A DNA stretch of 64,000 bases from Tianweitania sp. UT-5YL-CI-8 (lineage in GTDB: Bacteria > Pseudomonadota > Alphaproteobacteria > Rhizobiales > Rhizobiaceae): positions 1-64,000 of the forward strand of contig NZ_JASCRR010000010.1 of NCBI RefSeq assembly GCF_030010215.1, in the 5' to 3' direction. Both the position numbers and the translations under genes were made by a program. Of this stretch, positions 7,547 to 17,703 are shown piece by piece. Each line of letters begins with the position of its first letter. Position 1 is the first letter of the stretch. The notes under the pieces are model-generated. The model did not search any database and had not been told where the DNA came from. It saw only the letters and a list, made by a program, of their open reading frames with translations.

Positions 7547-8659
7547 TCACACCAGATTGAGCGAGATCGCGACGGGGCAATGGTCCGACGCTTTCGGACG
7601 ATCCCAGCCGACGCGGGGATAGCGCTCGACCTCCTGCCCTTGCGGGAACACCGTGCGATAAGGCTGCCCGCGCCGGATGATGTCGGGAACCGACTGTGCA
7701 TTGCCGCGCGCCAATGCGGGCGACAGCAGGATATAGTCCAGCTGGCACAGATGCCGCTCCTGCGGGCCGCGCGTGTGGTAGAGCGTCCAACGGTCCATCT
7801 CAGGCCGGCGCTCGACGGCATTGACCGCGAACCCGTCCGACAGCAGCAAGTCGAGGCAGGAGCGCGTCTCGTCGACGACCGCAAAGCCGTAGCCGTCATA
7901 GCTGTCGCCGGTGATGACGATTCGCTGAAGATAGTCGTTGAAGTCGCCGCAGATGACCCAGCTTTTGTCGCCCGTATGATCCTTGCCGAACCGCTCTTCG
8001 ATAATGTGGCGGATGGCCTTGGCTTCCGCCTCGCGCACCGGCATCGTTGCATCGCGGCCGTTCATGCCGTTGCGCGGCGCGCCCATAGATTTCAAATGCA
8101 CCGAATAGATCGTCAGCGGCTGCCCGCCGATCTTGACGTCGATCTCCAGGCAGTCGCGCCGGAAGATGCGCTCGTTGGGCAGTTCGTTGAGAGCTGCAAG
8201 TTCCGGCGTGTGCAGGCCCAGTTGCTCGTAGGTCAGATGCGCGTGGCTGGTCATGCGGATGAATTCGATGGGCTGGCCGTCCCTGGTTTCGGCCCGCATC
8301 ATCACAGCCACGTCGATGCCGCGGCTGTCATTGCCCGACGTCGTGTATTTCTGCTGGTAGCCCTGGCCGACCATCTTGAACAAATAGCTGTATTCGAATG
8401 CCTTCAGTGCGCCGATATTGTCGACTTCCTGCAGGCAGATGATGTCGGCGCGCGTATCGGCGATGGCCAAAGCGCTCATCTGGCGCATGTCGTCGGCATG
8501 CGCGATGGTGCGCGCCTGCTCCAGCACGCGGTAATCCGCCTCGCTCTGGATCTCGAACAGCGCAAGCGTCCGATCCTGGTTGAGCTGATTGCGATAGCCG
8601 GAAAAATCGAACCTGTTCATCAGGTTTTCGACATTGAAGGTGGCGATGCGAAACGACAT
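7547..8659 (-). CDS. Endonuclease/exonuclease/phosphatase family protein
   Basis: A 370-residue member of the EEP superfamily (DNase I, exonuclease III and inositol-phosphatase fold). Visible motifs in order are TFNVENL (residues 7-13), ICLQEVDNIG with the metal-binding Glu, VHLKSMG, the catalytic GDFNDYLQ, and the terminal SDHCPVAISL with the catalytic Asp-His. These residues coordinate a divalent metal and hydrolyse a phosphodiester or phosphomonoester. No signal peptide is visible, so it acts in the cytoplasm. It is followed after four bases by the Nudix gene, suggesting shared work on nucleotide or phosphorylated substrates (inference). Confidence 0.85.
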   Translation of the reverse strand: MSFRIATFNVENLMNRFDFSGYRNQLNQDRTLALFEIQSEADYRVLEQARTIAHADDMRQMSALAIADTRADIICLQEVDNIGALKAFEYSYLFKMVGQGYQQKYTTSGNDSRGIDVAVMMRAETRDGQPIEFIRMTSHAHLTYEQLGLHTPELAALNELPNERIFRRDCLEIDVKIGGQPLTIYSVHLKSMGAPRNGMNGRDATMPVREAEAKAIRHIIEERFGKDHTGDKSWVICGDFNDYLQRIVITGDSYDGYGFAVVDETRSCLDLLLSDGFAVNAVERRPEMDRWTLYHTRGPQERHLCQLDYILLSPALARGNAQSVPDIIRRGQPYRTVFPQGQEVERYPRVGWDRPKASDHCPVAISLNLV

Positions 8660-8800
8660 GGCCGCGAGCTTTGCCTACAGATTGCGGGGAATACAAGAGC
8701 GCCTGCCGCGTTCATCCCCCGTTCAGCCGCGCTGGCAGATAGTTGGTCATCCTTCGAACGAGCCCGGCATGGGGCTGAAGTTTGAGAACTGGAGACGATG

Positions 8801-9364
8801 ATGTCGCTAAAACTCTACCGACTTGCGAAATCGGGCCTTGTTGCCCTGGGACTTTTGGGTGGCCTTGCCGCGCCGGCTCTGGCGGCAGCACCGTTCGGCA
8901 TGGCGTCCAGCCCGGCCGCGGGCACTGCGGCTGGCGAGACGTCAGCGATCAAGGTAGACACCCGTTGCCGCGCAGGCGACAACAATTGCAGCCGTTGGGA
9001 GCGCGAGCGCCAGCGCGACGAGGGTAAACGCCGCTGGGACCGTGACAGGGATCGTGATGGACCGCGCTGGGATCGTGACCGCGACCGTCGTGACAGCTGG
9101 CGCCGCAACGATGGTCCTCGGCACTGGAGCCGCCCGCCCCCGCCCCGTCATTATGGCGGCGGCCCCGGCATTTATTTCGAGTTCGGCCGCCCGGCCTATC
9201 GCGAGCCGCCGCGCTATGTCGCTCCGCGCCCGGTCTATCGCGCGCGCCTGTCCCAGTCGCATGTGAACTGGTGCTACAACCGCTACCGATCGTATCGGGC
9301 CTGGGACAACAGCTTCCAGCCCTATGGCGGTCCGCGCCAGCAGTGCTGGTCGCCGTTCAGCTGA
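8801..9364 (+). CDS. BA14K family secreted protein
   Basis: A 187-residue protein with a signal peptide (residues 1-27, cleaved after an Ala-rich AAPALAAAP stretch), a middle section of Arg/Asp repeats (runs of RDRD with Trp), a Pro/Arg/Tyr-rich section and a C-terminal BA14K motif ([20 protein letters not shown] to the terminal SPF). The founder, the Brucella 14-kDa antigen, is an immunoreactive lectin-like protein needed for normal LPS; the function here is unknown. ATG at 8801 is chosen over the ATG at 8798 because GGAGA sits at a better distance. A terminator follows at 9377. The Arg/Asp repeat is unusually long for the family. Confidence 0.82.
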   Translation: MSLKLYRLAKSGLVALGLLGGLAAPALAAAPFGMASSPAAGTAAGETSAIKVDTRCRAGDNNCSRWERERQRDEGKRRWDRDRDRDGPRWDRDRDRRDSWRRNDGPRHWSRPPPPRHYGGGPGIYFEFGRPAYREPPRYVAPRPVYRARLSQSHVNWCYNRYRSYRAWDNSFQPYGGPRQQCWSPFS

Positions 9365-9376
9365 TCGGCGTACATA

Positions 9377-9408
9377 GAAAAGCCGGCGGATCGCTCCGCC
9401 GGCTTTCG
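9377..9408 (+). terminator. Rho-independent terminator after the BA14K gene
   Basis: GCCGGCGGA and TCCGCCGGC form a 9-bp stem around a TCGC loop, flanked by AAAA upstream and TTTC downstream. Confidence 0.75.
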
Positions 9409-9491
9409 ATGTCATGTCCGATGGCGTTGCCAAAGTAGAACTGCCACCGGACGAAAAAGCCGGTGGTGACACGTCCCGGTAAGCCGAGTGG

Positions 9492-9559
9492 GCTGGCTGG
9501 CGAGAACCGGAGCGGAGCGTACATTGGGTACGTGAGCACCGGAAGCGCAGGTAGCCAGC
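9492..9559. repeat. 68-bp imperfect inverted repeat between BA14K and ilvC genes
   Basis: The element is symmetrical about 9525-9526: GCTGGCT (9492-9498) pairs with AGCCAGC (9553-9559), and CGTAC-ATTGG-GTACG (9518-9532) forms the tip, with clustered mismatches between. The sequence around the tip (GGAGCGGAGCGTAC and GTGAGCACCGGAAGCGCAGG) resembles a repeat I have seen in many proteobacterial genomes, often just downstream of genes; I do not know an accepted name or function. Confidence 0.6.
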
Positions 9560-9596
9560 ACCAATCGGCCGCCGGGGCGGCGTCAAGACGGCTTTT

Positions 9597-10643
<1,047 letters not shown>

Positions 10644-11303
10644 TCAGGTTCCGGCAGGCGCCGGAGGGTGTTGTGCTCCGTAGAGAGCCAGAAACTGCTG
10701 CGTCGCCCGCGCGGCATCGCCCGCGATCTCGGCCTCAGTCATCTCCAGCCGGTCGCCAAGCAGCAACCGGATCTGAACGTCGCGGCCCATCAGGCCGAAG
10801 AAGGTGCGGAATGCCGCCTCGACATCGTCGAAGTCGAGCAGACCCAAGTCGCGGCCAGCCTCGAGCAGCGGCTTGAGCCGGTCGCCAATGGCAAAGCGCC
10901 CATTGGCCAAGACGATGGAGCCGAGATTGCTGCGGCCCGACAGCGCATGCGCCACGGCCACGCGGTTGAGCGCGATCGACGTTTCGCTCGAGATCACCCG
11001 CAGCCAGTTGGCGCCGAAACTCTCGAGACTGTCGCGCAAGGAGCCCGCATCGAGATGCTGGCGGTCATAGGTGCGGGCGCGGACGCTGGACGCCTGGAAG
11101 CGGACGGTTTCGGCAAGCAGCCCGTCGCGGTCGCCGAACCATTTGTAGAGCGTTTCCTTGGAGCAGTTGGCGCGGCGCGCGACAGCCGTCATCGTCAGCT
11201 TTTCGCCTTCTTCCACGAGAAGGCGCAAAACGCTGTTCAGCACGTCCTGCTGGCGCGCTGTGGGCTCTTCCGCCATGCTCTTGGGAGCGTTCTGCTGCAT
11301 CAT
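10644..11303 (-). CDS. TetR/AcrR family transcriptional regulator
   Basis: A 219-residue regulator. The N-terminal helix-turn-helix covers residues 15-62, with the usual TetR pattern LTMTAVARRANCSKETLYKW. The C-terminal ligand domain is all-helical and has no recognisable ligand signature. It lies 27 bases upstream of ilvC on the same strand, so ilvC may be cotranscribed with it and could be a target. A 15-base perfect palindrome at 11345-11359, about 42 bases before its start codon, is a good candidate for its own operator. Confidence 0.88.
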   Translation of the reverse strand: MMQQNAPKSMAEEPTARQQDVLNSVLRLLVEEGEKLTMTAVARRANCSKETLYKWFGDRDGLLAETVRFQASSVRARTYDRQHLDAGSLRDSLESFGANWLRVISSETSIALNRVAVAHALSGRSNLGSIVLANGRFAIGDRLKPLLEAGRDLGLLDFDDVEAAFRTFFGLMGRDVQIRLLLGDRLEMTEAEIAGDAARATQQFLALYGAQHPPAPAGT

Positions 11304-11344
11304 CCCGACGAACGAATTGTTATGCGGCCCACTCTGTCAGCAGT

Positions 11345-11359
11345 ACCGTACGTTACGGT
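11345..11359. promoter_or_regulatory. Candidate operator of the TetR regulator upstream of ilvC
   Basis: ACCGTA-CGT-TACGGT is a perfect 6-bp inverted repeat with a 3-base spacer, the size of typical TetR operators, located 42-56 bases upstream of the regulator's start codon. Binding here would give autoregulation. Based on position and symmetry only. Confidence 0.5.
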
Positions 11360-11479
11360 TCGGGCTTATCGCGCAAACCGATTTCGCGCACAAGGCCTAG
11401 ATGGGAATTTCCTGAAATTATCGATGGCTGGTCCAGTCCTTGCGGTCAACGAAGGCAAGCAGGGTTGACCGCCGGGGGA

Positions 11480-13402
11480 TCAAATCCCCACCTGCGTTCC
11501 GATTTCGACCACGCGACCGGTCGGGATCTGGAAATACTCGGTGGCGTCGGAGGCGGAGCGCGCAAGCGTGATGTACATCCGGCGCTGCCACAGCGGCATG
11601 TTCGAGTTGGGCGAGGCTTTCAGGGAACGACGCGACAGGAAAAACGATGTGGTCATGATATCGAACTTCCAGCCCTGCTTGCGGCAGATTGCAAGAGCCC
11701 TGGGAATGTTGGGCTGTTCCATATAGCCGAAGGTCAGGGTCACGCGGCGGAAAAACGGATTGATTTCCTCCATCTTGACCCGCTCCGTGTCCGGCACGAT
11801 CGGCTCGGATGCCGTCACAACCGACAAGACGACATTTTGCTCGTGCAGCACCTTGTAGTGCTTGAGGCTGTGCATCATGGCGGTCGGCGCGCTCTGCGGA
11901 TCGCTGGTCAGGAACACGGCAGTGCCGGCCACGATCTGCGGCGGCTTCTTGGCCAATTGCCCGGCAATCAGATCGAGCGGCACTTCGTTTCGGCGCGTCT
12001 TGTCGAACAAATGCCGGCTGCCGCGCACCCATGTCCACATGATGAGCAGGATCGTGAAGGCGACCGCGAGCGACGCCCAGCCGCCCTCGAACACCTTGAC
12101 GATGTTGGCCGAGAAGAAGCTGATGTCGATGAAGCCGAACACAACCACCAGGCCGACGGTGACGGCGGTGGGCCATTTCCAGATGCGCTTCATGACGACG
12201 AACAAAAGCAGCGTCGTCATCAACATGTTGCCGGTGACGGAAATGCCGTAAGCGGCGGCAAGGTCGCTCGAATCCTCGAAGCCGACCACAAGAAGCATCA
12301 CGACGACAGCGAGAAGCATGTTGACGCGCGGCATATAGATCTGACCGGACTGCGTCTCCGATGTGTGCAGGATCTGCAGCCGGGGCAGGATGTTCAACTG
12401 CACCGCCTGCCGCGTCAGCGAAAACGCGCCGGTGATGACGGCCTGGCTGGCGATCACCGTGGCGGCGGTGGCCAAAACCACCATCGGCACCAGCATCCAG
12501 CCTTCGTTCATCTCGAAGAACGGATGCCCGACCGCGCCGTCATGCGACAGCACGAAAGCGCCCTGACCGACATAGTTGATCAGAAGGGATGGGAACACGA
12601 TGGTCAGCCAGGCGATGACGATGGGGCGGCGGCCGAAATGGCCGAGATCGGCATAGAGCGCTTCCGCACCCGTCACCGCGAGGAATATCGCGCCGATGGT
12701 GACGAAGGAAACTTCGGGCTGGTTGTAGAGAAACTGGAAGATATAGACCGGGTTGATCGCGAGCAGAATTTCGGGATCGTCGAAGATATGGGTCAGCCCG
12801 GAATAGCCGATCGCCAGGAACCATACGGCGGTAACGGGTCCGAAGACCAGCGCCACGCCTTGCGTGCCGAAGCGCTGGACCGAAAACACCATAGCCAGGA
12901 TGACCAGCGTCAGCGGCACGACATAGGGCTCGAAGGTCGGCGTAACGACGTTCATTCCCTCGACCGCCGACAGGACGGAGATGGCAGGCGTAATCACCGC
13001 ATCGCCGTAAAACAGCGCCGCGCCGACCATGCCGATGAACAGGATGACCGCCGGCCGGCTTTTGTAGCTGCCGCGCGCCAGCGCCATCAAAGACAGCGTG
13101 CCGCCCTCGCCTCGATTGTCCGCGCGCAGCACGAACAGCACGTATTTGACGGTGACTATGATCGTCAGCGCCCAGATGATGAGCGACAGAACACCAAGAA
13201 TATCCTCGCGTGATGCGACATTGCCGCCTGACGAGGCGGCGACCAGCGCTTCGCGGAAGGCGTAGATCGGACTCGTGCCGATATCGCCGAACACCACGCC
13301 GAGAGCCGCGAGGACCAGCGCCTTGGTGTTGTGAGAGTGGGCCGCGGGATGAACGGCTCGTTCCGTTGTTTCCGCCTCACTACCAGCAGTGGCATGGGCC
13401 AT
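11480..13402 (-). CDS. kup: Kup family potassium uptake protein
   Basis: A 640-residue K+/H+ symporter of the inner membrane. The family signature [19 protein letters not shown] follows a 34-residue cytosolic N terminus; about twelve hydrophobic helices follow to residue 440 (including [20 protein letters not shown] and the [17 protein letters not shown] loop typical of Kup), and then a soluble C-terminal domain of about 190 residues. Length and order match the family. It imports K+ constitutively, and rhizobial genomes often have two copies. It stands alone on the minus strand with long spacers on both sides. Confidence 0.95.
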   Translation of the reverse strand: MAHATAGSEAETTERAVHPAAHSHNTKALVLAALGVVFGDIGTSPIYAFREALVAASSGGNVASREDILGVLSLIIWALTIIVTVKYVLFVLRADNRGEGGTLSLMALARGSYKSRPAVILFIGMVGAALFYGDAVITPAISVLSAVEGMNVVTPTFEPYVVPLTLVILAMVFSVQRFGTQGVALVFGPVTAVWFLAIGYSGLTHIFDDPEILLAINPVYIFQFLYNQPEVSFVTIGAIFLAVTGAEALYADLGHFGRRPIVIAWLTIVFPSLLINYVGQGAFVLSHDGAVGHPFFEMNEGWMLVPMVVLATAATVIASQAVITGAFSLTRQAVQLNILPRLQILHTSETQSGQIYMPRVNMLLAVVVMLLVVGFEDSSDLAAAYGISVTGNMLMTTLLLFVVMKRIWKWPTAVTVGLVVVFGFIDISFFSANIVKVFEGGWASLAVAFTILLIMWTWVRGSRHLFDKTRRNEVPLDLIAGQLAKKPPQIVAGTAVFLTSDPQSAPTAMMHSLKHYKVLHEQNVVLSVVTASEPIVPDTERVKMEEINPFFRRVTLTFGYMEQPNIPRALAICRKQGWKFDIMTTSFFLSRRSLKASPNSNMPLWQRRMYITLARSASDATEYFQIPTGRVVEIGTQVGI

Positions 13403-13534
13403 GAAGAAAACTCCGATGAAGCCGCGGGGCTCTACTCTTGCTGCACTGCAAAAGCAACAGCTGTTTTAGACTGAGACCAACATGCAAGTCTGTCGACCGG
13501 CGTGCGCGCTCGCAAAAGCGTCGCACCGGAACAC

Positions 13535-14281
13535 TCAATTCTGCTTGCAAGCCTGGAGATAACGCCGGACCGACGTAGTCATTCCATACTCCAAGGCATC
13601 CGCTGTCAGGCAGTGACCGATGGACACCTCAGCGAGATCGGGAATGGCACGGACCAGCGCTGGCAGATTGTCCACGGTGAGGTCGTGCCCCGCGTTGACC
13701 TCGAGGCCGATAGCACGCGCGGCATCGGCTGTTTTAGCAAGCTTTTCCAACTCCTTGGCAGCCTTTCCGGAATCCGAATGGCAGCCGCCATAGGGGCCGG
13801 TATAGAGTTCAATGCGGTCGGCGCCCGTCGCCTTGGCAGCGGCAATTCCGGCAGGGTCTGGATCCGAAAACAACGACACGCGAATCCCGCTTTTCTTCAA
13901 CCGCTTGATGGTTGCCGTCAAAAACGCCGTGTGTTCGGCGAAATTCCAGCCATGGTCGGAGGTGTTCTGAGAGGGGTCGTCGGGCACCAGCGTCACCTGC
14001 TCCGGCTGATTCTTTTCCACCAAATGCAGGAAATCCTCGCTCGGATAGCCTTCGATGTTGAACTCGGCATGCGGAAACTCATCGTCGATCAGGGCGCGCA
14101 GATCGGGAAGGTCGGAGAACCGCACATGCCGTTCGTCGGGACGCGGATGCACCGTCAGGCCATGCGCGCCTGCGGCAAGCGCGATGCGCCCGAAGCCGAT
14201 GACGCTGGGCCATGGCAGGTCGCGCCGGTTGCGCAGCATGGCGATGGCGTTCAGGTTGACCGAAAGCTTTACGGGCATCAT
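13535..14281 (-). CDS. pdxJ: Pyridoxine 5'-phosphate synthase
   Basis: A 248-residue TIM-barrel enzyme that condenses 1-deoxyxylulose-5-phosphate with 3-amino-2-oxopropyl phosphate to give pyridoxine 5'-phosphate, the last ring-forming step of the DXP-dependent B6 pathway. Family segments include [16 protein letters not shown] at the N terminus, the [10 protein letters not shown] phosphate-binding stretch, RVSLFSDPD and [14 protein letters not shown], and the C-terminal [17 protein letters not shown]. Length is typical. The partner gene pdxA is not nearby. Confidence 0.96.
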   Translation of the reverse strand: MMPVKLSVNLNAIAMLRNRRDLPWPSVIGFGRIALAAGAHGLTVHPRPDERHVRFSDLPDLRALIDDEFPHAEFNIEGYPSEDFLHLVEKNQPEQVTLVPDDPSQNTSDHGWNFAEHTAFLTATIKRLKKSGIRVSLFSDPDPAGIAAAKATGADRIELYTGPYGGCHSDSGKAAKELEKLAKTADAARAIGLEVNAGHDLTVDNLPALVRAIPDLAEVSIGHCLTADALEYGMTTSVRRYLQACKQN

Positions 14282-14440
14282 GCACTCCTGATTGACGGGA
14301 GCGCCTTTAGCACGTCTCCTGTATGCTCGGGAAACGCAATCGCCGGGAGCGGCAAAACCCGCTCATGCCCGCCGGGGGAACGCAAACCGGTCCTCATGTG
14401 TTTTCAAGGACTTGTTTTGCCGAGCGAAAGGACCGCTACT

Positions 14441-14830
14441 TTGAACCCAATCGAAGCCATGCCTGCCATCCGGCGCATCGAAACCGATCGCAAGGACATT
14501 TGCGCCCTTGAAATTGTGGGGCACGTCTCCGAAGGCGATATAGAAAACGCCTACGGGCTCATCGATGCGGTTGCGATGATGCACGACACCATAGACATCT
14601 TCATTCGAGTCACGGACTACGAAGGCATTGACTGGTCGGCGATCATGAAGGAAGACGCAGAGGCGCCGAAGCCCGCGCGCAAATTCGCCTTCGTCGGCGG
14701 ACCGGGACTGATCCGCACAGCAATGACGACTTTCGGTCCGTTCAAGGCTGAAGAGCGCCGTAATTTCGATAACGACCATGAGGCCGAGGCCTGGGAATGG
14801 ATCGGCGCCAAGCCCTTGCCGCTGGAGTGA
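14441..14830 (+). CDS. SpoIIAA-like (STAS/Sec14-type) protein
   Basis: A protein of 129 residues resembling the SpoIIAA-like STAS family found in many alphaproteobacteria; the pattern of a beta-strand core with DIFIRVTDYEGIDWSAI and a C-terminal EAEAWEWIGA is typical. The role is not established; relatives are thought to bind lipid or act as anti-sigma antagonist-like modules. I place the start at TTG 14441, because AAAGGA at 14427-14432 is at ideal spacing; ATG 14459 lacks a site. Its stop is immediately followed by the convergent helicase stop at 14831. Confidence 0.72.
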   Translation: MNPIEAMPAIRRIETDRKDICALEIVGHVSEGDIENAYGLIDAVAMMHDTIDIFIRVTDYEGIDWSAIMKEDAEAPKPARKFAFVGGPGLIRTAMTTFGPFKAEERRNFDNDHEAEAWEWIGAKPLPLE

Positions 14831-15958
14831 TCAGCGCACGACTGTCAGTTGCTTCGCCGCGCGCGTAATGGCGGTATAGAGCCAGCGCTGACGCGTTTCC
14901 TTGAACGCGTAGCTCTCGTCGAACAGCACGACATTGTCCCACTGCGAGCCCTGCGCCTTGTGCACGGTCAGCGCATAGCCATAATCGAAATCGTCGTAGC
15001 GCTTCTTGGTCTGCCACGGAATTTCGCTGTCCGGCTCTTCGAAGGCAGCCTTGAGGAGCTTGATCTTGGCCACGCCGCGTTCGGGATCGTCCTCCTCGGG
15101 CGAGACCAGCAGGTTGATGCCGGGTTTCACCGTCTCGCGTGACGAGGTCATCACCTTCCACAGCGAACCGTTCAACAGTCCTTTGGCCGGATCGTTGCGC
15201 AGGCAGACCAGCTTGTCGCCCGCCTGCGGGTAGGTCGCCGAAAAACCCTTCAGTTCGCGCAGCCGCGCATTGTAGCGCTTGCGTGTCCGGTTGGTTCCGA
15301 CAAGCACCTGATCGGCGGCGAGAACCAGATCCTGGTTGACGTCCTCCTTGCCGATGACCTGCGCGGTGCCATAATCGCCACGCATGAATTCGCGGCCCTC
15401 GCGCACATCCAGCGCGAGACGCAGGATCGGGTTGTCGCGCGCCTGCCGGTGAATTTCGGTCAGAAGAAAGTCCGGATCGTGCTCGGTGAAGAAACCGCCG
15501 CCCGAAATCGGCGGCAACTGCGCAGGGTCGCCCAAAACAAGGATCGGCGTTCCGAAGGACAACAGATCCCGGCCCAAGGCCTCGTCCACCATCGAGCATT
15601 CGTCGATGACGACCAGCTTGGCGCGGGCAATGGGGCTCTGGCGGTTGATGGCAAAGGTCGGCGACATCGACGTCTTGCCGGTGGTTTCGTTCTCAACCGC
15701 CTCTTCGCCGCGCGGACGGTAGATCAGCGAGTGGATGGTGCGCGCGTTGGTCGCGCCCTTGGAGCGCAACACCTGCGCCGCCTTGCCGGTGAAGGCGCCG
15801 AACTGGACTTGCCCGTCGACATTTTCGGCAAAGTAGCGCGCCAGCGTCGTCTTGCCGGTGCCGGCATAGCCGAACAGTCGGAACACCTGCGGCTTTCCAC
15901 CCTTGAGCCATCGTGCGACGGCCCGCAGCGCGTCATCCTGTTGTGGTGAGAATTGCAT
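14831..15958 (-). CDS. RecD-like superfamily 1 DNA helicase
   Basis: A 375-residue ATP-dependent helicase of the RecD/TraA/Dda group. Motifs in order: Walker A GYAGTGKTT (residues 29-37), Ia FGAFTGKAA, Walker B LVVIDECSMVD, III LVLGDPAQLPPI, V LTVHKAQGSQWDNVVL and VI WLYTAITRA close to the C terminus. The chain is much shorter than RecD and lacks the N-terminal domain, so it is a free-standing helicase, similar to small proteins described as ATP-dependent RecD-like or AAA_30 helicases; the pathway is unknown. It is the last gene of a minus-strand run that begins with ilvB, 57 bases after the nitrile hydratase accessory gene. Confidence 0.85.
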   Translation of the reverse strand: MQFSPQQDDALRAVARWLKGGKPQVFRLFGYAGTGKTTLARYFAENVDGQVQFGAFTGKAAQVLRSKGATNARTIHSLIYRPRGEEAVENETTGKTSMSPTFAINRQSPIARAKLVVIDECSMVDEALGRDLLSFGTPILVLGDPAQLPPISGGGFFTEHDPDFLLTEIHRQARDNPILRLALDVREGREFMRGDYGTAQVIGKEDVNQDLVLAADQVLVGTNRTRKRYNARLRELKGFSATYPQAGDKLVCLRNDPAKGLLNGSLWKVMTSSRETVKPGINLLVSPEEDDPERGVAKIKLLKAAFEEPDSEIPWQTKKRYDDFDYGYALTVHKAQGSQWDNVVLFDESYAFKETRQRWLYTAITRAAKQLTVVR

Positions 15959-16015
15959 CTTGGCGACAAAGCAGATTCGGTGCCCCCTGTGAACCTCAGG
16001 CGGCGCGGGAAAGGC

Positions 16016-16378
16016 TTATACCCCGGTTTCCGCCTGCATCGGATCGTTTTCGAGCAAAATAGGCTGGCCGTGCGGCGTCGCGTGCGCGGCGCGATGCCAC
16101 GCCGCTGTCAGCGCCTCGACATCGGCTTGTGCGACGAGACCCTTGTGCACCAGCAGCCCTTCGAGCGCGGCCAGCCAGCGGTCGTAATAGTCGCTGCCAT
16201 CAGCCGCCGCATCCGGATGCCTGACCTGGGCCGACAGCGCATCGGCCCATTCGGTCCAGGAAAAGACGCCACGTTCGTTGAGTGCCACCACAAGCGCGAA
16301 AGCTTCCGCTTGCCACGGCTCGGAAAAAACCGCCTCGTCGCGCGTACCCGCCAGCGCGGCCGCTTCAGACCGCGACAA
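16016..16378 (-). CDS. nthE: Nitrile hydratase accessory protein (metal-insertion activator)
   Basis: A 120-residue protein that resembles the N-terminal half of nitrile hydratase beta subunits (PWQAEAFALVVALNERGVFSWTEWADAL, then DYYDRWLAALEGLLVHKGLV) and corresponds to the p14K/NhlE-type chaperone that inserts cobalt into the alpha subunit. It starts with TTG at 16378, inside the end of the beta-subunit gene, overlapping it by 14 bases; no ATG or GTG gives a sensible start. The overlap implies translational coupling to the beta subunit. The match fits the cobalt-type motif of the alpha subunit. Confidence 0.85.
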   Translation of the reverse strand: MSRSEAAALAGTRDEAVFSEPWQAEAFALVVALNERGVFSWTEWADALSAQVRHPDAAADGSDYYDRWLAALEGLLVHKGLVAQADVEALTAAWHRAAHATPHGQPILLENDPMQAETGV

Positions 16379-17024
16379 GGTAGCTCTCCCAGGCGTCGAT
16401 GGAGACGAGCAAGGTCGGATCGGCGCCCTCTCCCCACAACTCAGGTCCGGTGAACACCACCGTATAGATCCACTGTGGGTCCTCGCCCCGGCCATGCGCA
16501 TTGCTGTCGGGAAACACGAACCCGCCGCGCACCGCCTCGACAGTTCCGACCTTGCCGCGGGCGTAGCGCGGCAGGCGGGTGTGTCCGGTCGGGTGGAAAT
16601 TCCTGGTGCGCACCTTGTGCCCGGCATGGAACAGCGGATCGCCGGCGACCGGCCTTTCGTAAGGACTGCCACGGTGCAGCATCCCGGCCACCTGCTCTGG
16701 CTTCAAGACCCTTTTCGGAGTGGTCGCCTCATCCACAGCATCGCCCGCAGCCAGGTCGGCATCGCTGACGAAGCCGTGCCGTTTCAGCAGCACCTCCAGC
16801 GCCTTGGTCCAGATTTCGTAATAGGTGGAGGAATAGTAGTCGGCTGGATGCAGAGATTCCCGCGCATGGCGGCTTTCGTCGATGTTCCAATGGCCCATCG
16901 CGCCCGCCGCCAGCGTCAGCCCCAGCGCGCGCTTTTCCCATTCGGCGTGAAACAGCGGTTCGTTTGGCTCGGGCGCGATGGGGCCGAATCCCATCTGCCC
17001 GCCGAGATCCTGTGGCCCGTTCAT
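16365..17024 (-). CDS. nthB: Nitrile hydratase beta subunit
   Basis: A 219-residue beta subunit. The N terminus [16 protein letters not shown] is diagnostic; the middle has the helical region [17 protein letters not shown] to [14 protein letters not shown], and the C-terminal SH3-like barrel shows [29 protein letters not shown] in two overlapping pieces and ends in a Trp-Glu-Ser-Tyr-Leu. It pairs with the alpha subunit to hydrate nitriles to amides. Its ATG overlaps the alpha-subunit stop (ATGA, 17021-17024). Order alpha, beta, accessory protein is the standard cobalt-type arrangement. Confidence 0.95.
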   Translation of the reverse strand: MNGPQDLGGQMGFGPIAPEPNEPLFHAEWEKRALGLTLAAGAMGHWNIDESRHARESLHPADYYSSTYYEIWTKALEVLLKRHGFVSDADLAAGDAVDEATTPKRVLKPEQVAGMLHRGSPYERPVAGDPLFHAGHKVRTRNFHPTGHTRLPRYARGKVGTVEAVRGGFVFPDSNAHGRGEDPQWIYTVVFTGPELWGEGADPTLLVSIDAWESYLVAV

Positions 17025-17647
17025 GCTGCCTCCGGCGCAAGCGCTACCGCCGTGCCGATCATGCTGTCGCGCGACACCAGCTCCGTGAGGCGGTCTTCGC
17101 TCCAGCCTTCTGTGCCGTCCGGCTGCATTGGAATGACGAGATAACGCAGTTCGGCGGTCGAATCCCATACCCGGACCTTTTGTCCCTCGGGCAGGATCAG
17201 TCCGAACTCCGCCAACACGCCACGCGGATCGAGTACGGCTCGGCTGCGGTAGGGCGGCGCCTTGTACCACACCGGCGGCAAGCCGAGCACAGACCAAGGA
17301 TAGCAGGAGCACAGAGTGCAGACGACGAGATTATGCGTCTCTGCTGTGTTGAACACCGCCTGCATGTGTTCGCCCTGCCGACCAGCATAGCCCAGCGAGG
17401 CGATTGCCGCGGTGGCATCCCGCCGCAGCCAATCGGCGAAGCTTGGGTCGCTCCAAGCCTTGGCGACCACATGGGCTCCGTTGCGCGGTCCCACCTTGGT
17501 CTCGTAGGTCTCGACAATGGTGTCGATCGCTGCCGTATCGACCAGACCCTTGCGGGTCAGGATCGTCTCCAGCGCGCGCACCCGCGCCGCCATCGGGTCG
17601 AGATCGTTGTCGTGGTGATGGTGGTCGTGATCGTGATCGTGAGCCAT
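17021..17647 (-). CDS. nthA: Nitrile hydratase alpha subunit, cobalt-type
   Basis: A 208-residue alpha subunit. The metal site is [10 protein letters not shown] with Cys110, Cys113, Ser114 and Cys115; Thr at the second position (CTLCSC) marks cobalt-type enzymes, where iron-type enzymes have CSLCSC. The two cysteines next to Ser114 are normally oxidised after translation. The first 17 residues are rich in His and Asp (seven His within residues 3-12), an unusual extension that could hold metal ions. The enzyme hydrates nitriles to amides; no amidase is found in the window. It follows the lysE-type gene by 56 bases on the same strand. Confidence 0.95.
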   Translation of the reverse strand: MAHDHDHDHHHHDNDLDPMAARVRALETILTRKGLVDTAAIDTIVETYETKVGPRNGAHVVAKAWSDPSFADWLRRDATAAIASLGYAGRQGEHMQAVFNTAETHNLVVCTLCSCYPWSVLGLPPVWYKAPPYRSRAVLDPRGVLAEFGLILPEGQKVRVWDSTAELRYLVIPMQPDGTEGWSEDRLTELVSRDSMIGTAVALAPEAA

Positions 17648-17703
17648 GGCCGCAGCCTAAGCGCAGGCCGCAAAGCTCGCAACAGGGATCATGCATCCAC
17701 CCC

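Noticed and set aside
11442-11472. Inverted repeat GCGGTCAA ... TTGACCGC after kup
   Set aside because: An 8-bp stem with a 15-base loop and no T run on the minus strand; not convincing as a terminator.
11465-13213. A 582-codon plus-strand frame opposite kup
   Set aside because: Antisense shadow of the Kup gene: His/Asp/Gln-rich without motifs.
16995-17600. Frames on the plus strand opposite nitrile hydratase as separate genes
   Set aside because: No ribosome binding sites or motifs; the NHase alpha and beta readings account for the coding signal.
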